A DNA stretch of 64,000 bases from Stropharia rugosoannulata. Its lineage: Eukaryota > Basidiomycota > Agaricomycetes > Agaricales > Strophariaceae. The position numbers were made by a program, and so were the translations under genes. Positions 56,482 through 64,000 of this stretch are shown here, in pieces; the first letter of the stretch is position 1; the number at the start of each line of letters is the position of its first letter. The DNA lies in contig JANCIK010000007.1 in NCBI GenBank assembly GCA_028532985.1, positions 3,224,001 through 3,288,000 on the forward strand. The letters are read 5' to 3'. Below the pieces are notes generated by a model. The model did no database searches and was not told the DNA's origin. It saw only the letters and a program-made list of their open reading frames with translations.

Positions 56482-57010
56482 TCCGCTCCCCTCAAGGCCT
56501 CACGGCCCGCGCACTTGCACACGGACCATGGTCCGTGCATTGTCCGATCCATGCCCACCCTTTCCGGCTTGCCCGCGCCGTGCGGCTCGTGCCTCTGTCG
56601 TCTGCAGCGCTGCGCATACCCCGCTTTGGCACGTAATCCGTCAACCCATATTCCGGCACAGCGCAGCCACCACCCGTATATGGTTCTCCTGCACAGACAG
56701 CCCGTGCCCGCTGTTCACCATCCCTGTTCTGCGCCGGCTCTTGTCATGTCGCAATCCTCCCAGTACCTTGAAATGTGTGGCAACGTGGAAAAATACATTT
56801 ACAAGGTATGTACATATGTGTAAGTAATAGCATTTATTGAGGAGCGCATGTATGAGAGACGGTGTGGGTAGGTGAGAGTGGGCCGTGGGGTGCAGCAGAA
56901 AGCACGTTGTGTGAATGCGAAACAGATGGCGGCGGGGCGTGTGGGATGAGAACGGGCGGACATGGGCTCGGGCCACGACCTGAGGACACTGCAGGACGCG
57001 GCTTGCATGT
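56482..57010. repeat. Composite R1 fragment with inverted M1 pieces
   Basis: 56487-56745 is a forward M1 copy. From about 56770 to 57000 the same family is present in inverted orientation: the AGCATTTATTGAGGAGC reading at 56828 is the reverse complement of the M1 end. The two parts meet near 56745-56770, which makes a partial foldback inside unit C. Confidence 0.6.
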
Positions 57011-57560
57011 TGGGAGCTGGAGAGACGCCGACCCATGGAGTGCGAGCAAGCGGGACCGAGCTGAGCTGCATCCCTACACCCGCCGCCTCATATACTTATT
57101 ATATCCCAACTGTGCCCGCATCTTCCCAACGGTGACCCTTCGGAGTACTGCGCTCCGCTTGCCGAACCGTGTCCAACCCACTGACTATCACCAACTGCCC
57201 ATCCCGCTCCGCCCCGTCTCCCCTTGCCACACCACGCGCATCCCAGCAGCAGGCCCGCCCGCTTGTAGAAACTGCGCACATCTAGCTCTTGGGGCGGGAC
57301 GCATGCCCGTGCCTCGGCATGTGGGCGCGCATTGACTTCGTGGGGGAGCAGGAGCGGGAGGGATAGATGGGGGTAGCAGGAAGTGCATGACCTGCAGCGC
57401 GGCATGCAGCGCTGAGTGGTAAGTAGTCATATATTCTCTCATCTTCAGATAAGATAAAGGAGGTGCGGGCAAGTCAGCATCATTAGGCAAGCCCCTCTTC
57501 CATCTCGCCTCCTGCCTCCACCCTCGCTTTTCATTGCGCTGCCTCTCCAAGAAGTTTCTT
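57011..57560 (+). repeat. HET/P unit C, part 2: HET promoter relic
   Basis: It matches the conserved promoter block of units A (35692-36250) and B (46620-47230), including CTGAGCTGC...CCCGCCGCCTCAT, the CTTGTAGAAACTGCGCAC stretch and the CT-rich GCTTTTCATTGCGCTGCC segment. The TATA-bearing part is deleted (a jump near 57480). No HET coding exon follows; 57560-58315 holds only unrecognised sequence. Confidence 0.6.
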
Positions 57561-58316
57561 TGACCCACCCGCCCTCATTCCAGTGTCCGTCTCAGCAGCT
57601 TTTTTCTGCACGTCTTCGCAGCTTGTGTTTTGATCTAGCCGCTCAGGACCACTCGGGGCTTGGACTTGTTTCTGCAGACCTTCTCTCCTTCACAAGTCAC
57701 CATGCGAATCCGGCACGGACCCGGCATGCCCGCTGCCCGCAGGCATACGCACGCGCCGCCGTTTTCGCCCAAGCCCGAGACGCTATGCAACCCACAGACA
57801 GACGAACAATCGTTTCTCTGTTTTTCACTCCACACACTGGGCACTCATATTTCTCTCACACACACCTCCTAGACGCACTCTCAGCATCCCTCACTCAAGT
57901 TTCAGACGGTGAGCAAACAATAATTTATCTTATACATACAAATTTAATATTCAGTTCCAGGAACGATACACACACAGGCTAATTCTGTGCTGTCGAAGAG
58001 GCTCATGGGAGAGGCACGGGGAAATCATGCGCCCATCTTTGGCTTTTCCCTATCACCTCCTTCCCCAGTCATCGTCTCTCCAAAGCCCCACCACACCACA
58101 CCTACCCACGATGCGACGCGCTAGATTGGAAGCGACGAGTGGAACACTGCAGGACGCGACGGGGCACAGAGCCGTGCACCAAGGACGCACGTCCAATGCT
58201 CGGCAGGGGTGGGGGAGCAAATTAACGGAATGACTGTATATATGTCGCAGGAGCACTGGTGGGACCCTGTGTTGTCGAGGAGGGAGATCCTCTGACTTCT
58301 ACCGAACGTTTCTGTG

Positions 58317-58462
58317 TTGCACCTATTTGCGGATATACTTCGCCTCCTCCAGTTTTTACACTGAAATCTTCCAAGGATCCTGAAGGAAAAAACTCCGAAA
58401 TTAAGGTACCCGAGAACGAGCTGATGTCTTACGGTCTACGTCGTACTATGTTATATTTATAA
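58317..58462 (+). pseudogene. HET/P unit C, part 3: last codons of a HET gene
   Basis: The frame reads SPPPVFTLKSSKDPEG...YGLRRTMLYL and stops, matching the last 44 or so residues of HET-A and HET-B. The HET domain and everything upstream are absent. The 3' flank (to about 58520) also matches units A and B. Confidence 0.85.
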
Positions 58463-58519
58463 AACAGATGTTTGTATTACCTTTTAATCGAGGGCATCTG
58501 AATATATTTTGTAGTTTGT

Positions 58520-58940
58520 ACAATCCCAGCAAGCGGTTCGGGGCAAATGAAAGTATGAGCGCCAGCGCCCTGGAAGAAAATGCAGTGATAGTGGAAGGCG
58601 AGTTCCTGGCGAGAGGCAGGGCAAGCGTCTGACGCAGCAATGCCCAGAGGTGTGCTAGGTGGTGGACCGGGCAGCTGGTTGTCAAAAGCGGGTGGGTGAG
58701 GAATGATACAGACGTCTATATACTGGTTGAAATTGATACGGGCGCCAATGTAGGCGTAAAGGGAGAAGCAGAGACGTTGAAATTAGACATGGTGTTCTGT
58801 TCGTCGAAGATGTGTAAGGGTTAGTTTATATAATGCATTGGATGAAAAATTGACCGGCAATTGAATTACAACATATCGTGTAGATTTTGTTTTAGTATGG
58901 CTGAATAGTCTAGTCTGTCGAGGAGATAAATCAGTACTCG
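58520..58940 (-). pseudogene. HET/P unit C, part 4: P gene 5' relic
   Basis: A minus-strand frame contains SRALALILSFAPNRL, the N-terminal P signature of unit B, then breaks. 58790-58940 matches the P upstream region (AATGCATTGGATGAAAAAT, shared with unit A at about 40890). It preserves the P upstream sequence that unit A lost. Confidence 0.6.
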
Positions 58941-59344
58941 AATTGAGATCCTCACTAGCACTACTGCATGTCACCTCCCCGTATCCGAAAGAATTTTGTA
59001 CCTGTATTTCGGTTCAATTGCGAATCAGGAACTTGTTGTGATTGAGATAATATTAATCATACACGAGCCTCTGCGTGTGAGCCGTATCGTAGAAATATGA
59101 CAGTATTCTGTTCAACATAATACAATACTTCACGCGAGCAATACTAGGCATGAGCGCCGAAGGATTACAGTGGACGTTGAACAGGGCGTGTTTGCGTGAT
59201 ATAAGGCGGGAGAACAGACCGGAGGCGTTGACGCACCTGCCCTTGCCCTATTGTACAAGCATCACGCAAAGTGTCGAATGTTCTAACGACCAGTGACAGT
59301 AAATGCAGTCGAGCTGGGCGTGGGCCTACGACATACGGTCAAAC
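58941..59344. other. Spacer without recognised features
   Basis: About 400 bp, moderately AT-rich. No gene, repeat unit or RNA was recognised. Confidence 0.45.
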
Positions 59345-61881
59345 ATCAGCAAATCTGGACCTTACTATACACTGTTATGTAGTATTATATAGCACCATAG
59401 CACCATAGTAAGGGTTCTTGTCTATTTAATACTCCATAGAATAGGCCCATCACTATATAGTATCCAGGCTACTCTACATAGTATTGTATAACACTCTGTA
59501 GTACTACATACATTAGGCTATATTCTATATAATGCAAGCATAATAGGAGTACTTGCCATGGCTGATTAGAGCAAGTAGTCCTCATTTGTTTTCATATCAG
59601 AGAACATAATGTATATGACATACTACCAAACTAATACAGGATACATACTAGTTGAGTAATCAAGAAAGTACTTAATGATAGGACGCTTAGGAAGATGGAA
59701 AATCTGCTCGGAATGACGCGTTTAAGGGCTTGTTAGAAAGCTTGAATTGACGCAAAGACACTCCAAAAAACCGCGAGGCAATTGCAGGAGTTGTTCCAGA
59801 CTTAGAGCCAAATTAGTCCAAGACAAAGAGATGGAGGAGGACATGACTACTCACAGGCATCCAGAAATCCCAAAATTTGTGTGAGGGATGCGTTCAAAGA
59901 CCAATTGAAGGGTGCATAAGCATGCAAAGTTACGAAAGTTTCTGTTGAAAACTGAAGGGGGGAGATGATATTCAAGTCTTCAACAGCAGTTATATGGTCA
60001 TCAGGGAGGTCGGATATTGAGGGTGTATCAGACGCCGCAAACTGGATGATTAGTTTATTACTATCTGTAGTAGAAGACTCCAAAAAAAATCAGGCAAAAA
60101 TACGAACAGGAACCCAAGATATGAAGTACTTTACCTAGAGGGGGAAGGGGGAGGAGGACCACATGGAGGTTTTTTGGATTTCAAGCAGCAATATGGAGCG
60201 TTTGAGGGCTCATTGGAAAGCTACAATCAAGGTGAATTCAGCATTCCAAGAATTGAAAAGATGCGAGACAAACCTATGTCAGAATCACTGAAATACATCA
60301 GAACTCCGAAGTTGACCAATAACTTGAGATGGAGGACGCTTCGTTGCTCCATAAATCAAGCCGTTGCCGGGGCAGGTAGCTAATAACGTTAAGTAGGATT
60401 TCCCAAAGTTTGAAGTGCTCAGGACAACTAGAACCGCACCTATGAATTAATTTGTCACACCTAGGGGAAGGAGAACACCCAGATTAAGATCACCCTTAAA
60501 CTCGTCAAATCGCGCAATGAATGGTACTGTTGGATAGGTATTAATAAGAAGAATCAGGAAATGTAAAAATCATACTGTTTGGCCGAGTATTGACGAATAT
60601 ATGAGGGAAAATGCGTCCTAGGGGCACTTGATATCTATAAGATGGTACATAACAAGTACAGGATGAATTACAGTGATCTTGCAGACGGTTAGCAGAGGAA
60701 TAAATAGGTCTTAAAGGTTCAAAAGGAATTGAGGATAGAGGTGGCCAGTGTCCGGAGTTATGGCACTTTCAAGCAGAGGCAGTCCAGGGGCAGGAGGAGC
60801 ACATCACGGTTGGACGGCTTCCAGGCGTCAGAATCGAACGTTTAAGGGCTCGATGGAATCTCCTAATGCCCAGGAGCTCATATGTGAAAAGAACGACACA
60901 ATAAACCCAACACATACCTTTAGAATTGATAAAACATCGGAAATTGGGGGAAGGAGGGCAACATAGCCGGTTCTCGCCTTCTAGTCGACCAAATCCATCG
61001 GTCTTGAGCTCGTTAGAACCGCATAATTGCCCACAATATGAATATGCGGTGACCGAGGGCTCGGAGGAAACAGACAAGATAGAAAGTGGTGAAATGTTCC
61101 AATAGGGGTCGCAAAATGATGATCAGTTTGCGGATTGAATACAGGTCTATTTGGGACGTTGTTGGGTGCGTTAGAAATGCATAAATGAGCTGAAGACGTA
61201 CGAAGAAACCGTTTGATAATGCGGTAAATAGTTTCAATGATATGAAGCGATCTCTATAGGAGTATACACTCATTCTATCCACATTTGCCCTCCTGACATA
61301 AAGCCAAGCCCTATTCATGATCTAACAAGGTAGCATCCACAAAGTAATGCCTGAGTAGAGTGGAGCCTAAGCATACAAGTAAAGCTGAGGGAGGGGGTTG
61401 GGGAACATGAGAGTGAAGTGCAAGTGAAGTCCGAAGGGGACTTAGGATTTGCGAGCTTTGACAAGTCACGTGATAATTCCGGAGCAGTCGACTCTAAGTC
61501 AATTCACCACTAAGGTACAATGACAGTATTTTCCCTGTATCTCAGTCAATTTTCAACCAATAATCTAGAAATTTTGGCATTGTAATGCTTAATTATATGG
61601 ATACTGAATTGCACAACTTTCAAAGCTCAGATAAACACCCTTCCACCTGTATCAGATTGACTCTATTGTTGCTCTACTGGTATACTAAATTCAATAGTGC
61701 TAAGCCTAAGGGTTTTTATGAATTATGAAGTAATATAACATACTATATAACTAGTATACTTTACTATATAGTGTTATGATACTATGAGCTATTATGAGCT
61801 TAGCCTAAGTATTATGTGACACTATGACATCAAGTGCTATTATTATGACACGCTATGAGAAAATGATCAGATTTGCTGATG
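59345..61881. mobile_element. AT-rich segment bounded by a 14-bp inverted repeat, possible DNA element
   Basis: CATCAGCAAATCTG (about 59345-59358) and its exact reverse complement (about 61868-61881) bracket 2.5 kb. Just inside each end is AT-rich DNA with many ACTATATAGTA- and TTAGGCT-like motifs. The interior contains three imperfect copies of a module around GCGTTTAAGGGCT (59720, 60198, 60835), each with a nearby GGAGGAGGA-type run. Short minus-strand frames (60083-59847, 61318-61013) have no recognised product. No target duplication is clear. It may be a non-autonomous transposon or a decayed gene region; the bracket could be chance. Confidence 0.35.
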
Positions 61882-62039
61882 AAGCCGTCAATCAATTGTG
61901 GGCCCTCCCTCCTCCACTGCTTGTTGGCATACCAAGCCCTCGTCACTGATTCTTCACGTTTGCAACACTGCCATGACTCTTAAAACAGCGTGAGGCCCTA
62001 GGCGCGTGGGTAGAGGAGAAGGCCGGGAGGCGTTAACGC

Positions 62040-64000
62040 AGAGGTGGTCAGTGACAAGGGTGGTGAAGGCCTCATCGACATCTGCTCTGCTCCCCTCACG
62101 GCCCGGGCATTTGCGCACGGACCATGATCCCCGCCTTGCCCTTTCAGGCTTGCCCGCGCCGTGCGGCCCGTGCACCCGTTGTCTGCAGCCCACTGCATAC
62201 CCCGCTTTGGCATACTCCCCGCCATCCATCAACCTATATTTGTTCCGGCACAGCGACCTGTTCAAGGTTCTCCTGCACAGACACCTCCACCGTCCCATGT
62301 CCGGCCGTTCTCATCCCACCCGCCCCGCCGCCTCCTGTCTCGTAAACACACAATGTGCTCACTGCTGCACCACCTACCCACACTGCCTCTCACACATGCG
62401 CTCCTCAATAAATGTTAGGGTTCCCGCTTTTTCTGTTAACATCTGGGCAAAGGGAAAAGGCAGTGACGGCAGTGAGCATCAGTGTCTGATTCTTACGCAC
62501 TCACTGACGCGTCTTACTCTCATAGACTCGGAGATGTAGTGACGCCTCTCAGAGTCACGAATAGAATCCGCATTAAGCGCGCTACGACAACTTACGATGC
62601 CGATAGACCGCAATCGGGCTCGAGAAGGCCTTGCCTTTGTGAGTTACCATGCGGCGCTTAGGGTACGTATCGGGTGAGGTCTGCAGGGATGAGGGGTGAG
62701 TGGAGTGGGATGCGGGGCAGCCGTAGGACTCCCCTTGTGCCGTGGCAGACTCCTGGATCAAGGTATGTTAGTAATCCCACTTCGCCTCGTACATATCCGA
62801 TTGCGATGAACCTCTAGTCAACCTCAGAAGGCCTGTGCCACCTCGAACAGGTACAGGCAGGGTGCGGAACACTGCACTCGGTGAGGTGGAGACACACGGC
62901 AGCGAATGTAACTAATTTTTATTTTGCATTTATTGAACGCCCACCTCAATATATCCATCCTATCCTGGGCCCTCGCGCAGGGCAGGGCCACTCAGAGGTG
63001 CTGCCGTGGTACGCGTGCATCACTTCATCTCATATCAAAGCAAGTACAAATCTCGTCAGTATAGATCAGGCACTTACCTTATTAGCTTATGTTCCCAACC
63101 TGCCGTCGTACCTGCACCTGCATCCCGGGCTGCACTGCTTGAGTGAGGCACGGGAAGGACATACCCGTACATAGCCCCACGCAGATGAGTTGCCGTACCC
63201 ATGAAGGGATCGTGTCCCTGCCAGGAAGGTAAGTCAGTCCGTTATTTCAACGTAGGTTTGTTTAGTTACTCACCTATTCTTATAAAGAGCGTAGCATCTC
63301 TCGTGTCTGCTTGCGCACACGAACTGGCGCGGCGACGCATGAGACGCTACGTAGAAACAGTTATGTTAGTCCGCAAATTCTTGTAATCTGGCTCACTTAC
63401 TCCGCAATTCGTGCACAAAGCTGATGGGAAACGCATGCCCGTAACAGATTCGTGTCTGCTCATGCGAGCTGCGGAACCCGTCACGGCAGTACGTCCTGCT
63501 ATGGCATTATTAACCATGTTCTATTTCTGCGTGTGGAATAATGTACAAACCCATCGCATCTCTCAAGTATGTCGGCTTGCGTGTAGGGATTGACAAACTG
63601 GCACGCACTCACATGCAGGTAGGTCAGTTTGTGATTTTCATGTAGTCTGGTTCAGTTACTCACTAGTCCTTCTGCAGGCATGGCCTTAATATCCTCGTCT
63701 CTGCTCGCGAGAGATGCGGCAATAATTCATCGCGGTACCCTATGATGGTATGTTAATGTTAGTATCCGTGTTATATGTCTGCGTGCAATGTACATGCCTA
63801 TGAACAACGTCCCTAGCCGAGCTCTGCAGGCTGCTTGCCCGAATAACTCAGGCAATGGATCGTGACGCACCAGTTCGGTGCTCACTCTCTCGTATTCGTA
63901 CGTGGTCGACGTCCATTCCGGCGTCCACCTGCGGCATACTGTGAGCAAGGCCGTTGCTTGACTGCGTGTCGTTCGAGGTAAAAGTAGGGAGCTCGCTAGT
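62040..64000 (+). repeat. R1 dispersed repeat, copy 3 (runs off the window)
   Basis: It starts with a complete M1 (62090-62415) without the foldback insertion, so it gives the empty site for that element, and its left flank continues through the point where the Ty3 element entered copy 1. The intron-like modules follow (about 62760-63760). It matches copies 1 and 2 closely to the last base shown. Confidence 0.8.

Noticed and set aside
57560..57982. 140-residue frame inside unit C
   Set aside because: It starts in HET promoter-like DNA that is not coding in units A and B, and has no recognisable domain.
61013..61318. 101-residue hydrophobic frame that might be a membrane protein
   Set aside because: It is in AT-rich DNA where hydrophobic chance frames are common; no family motif or splice context was found.

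Overview
The window is from a filamentous basidiomycete, almost certainly an Agaricomycete. Genes carry many short introns (about 40-75 nt, GT-AG). There is a KDZ transposase with a C-terminal Ulp1 protease domain, HET-domain genes, a MYND-finger gene and Ty3-type retroelements, a mix typical of mushroom-forming fungi. No bacterial operon, CRISPR, rRNA or tRNA signal was seen. Exon joins below were worked out by hand from splice sites and reading phase.

Layout. 1-7942: 3' three quarters of a Ty3 LTR retrotransposon (gag-pol broken by a cluster of small indels, an extra ORF after pol, and the 3' LTR). It is inserted in the first copy of a long dispersed repeat, called R1 here (7943 to about 13750), which also holds an 812-bp foldback element. 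14160-18582 (minus): a nine-exon gene for a predicted 1317-residue low-complexity protein ending in a hexapeptide repeat. 19634-20364: a MYND zinc-finger gene. 20846-25392: an open 11-exon KDZ-Ulp1 transposase gene, followed by two small genes that probably belong to the same element. 27294-30605: a Gag-only LTR element with target duplication. 30871-31541: a small basic-protein gene. 32370-32780: a decayed oligopeptide-transporter relic. 34132-34766: a possible small gene.

35692-64000 is a repeat landscape. A unit made of a HET-domain gene (plus strand) converging on a proline/serine-rich gene (minus strand, called P here) occurs as unit A (35692-40972), unit B (46612-52430) and shattered unit C (about 55670-58940). 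R1 copy 2 lies between A and B, R1 pieces lie inside C, and R1 copy 3 runs off the right end. Between C and R1 copy 3 lies an AT-rich stretch (59345-61881) bounded by a 14-bp inverted repeat.

Both HET genes are open through four exons with conserved splice sites. P is open in B and broken in A and C. HET proteins act in fungal non-self recognition and programmed cell death; the local duplication and decay fit a birth-and-death cluster driven by repeats. The strongest second-look items are the KDZ-Ulp1 element with its satellite genes, the Gag-only LTR element, the extra ORF of the Ty3 element, the HET/P/R1 amplification unit, and the unidentified R1 family with its intron-like modules.
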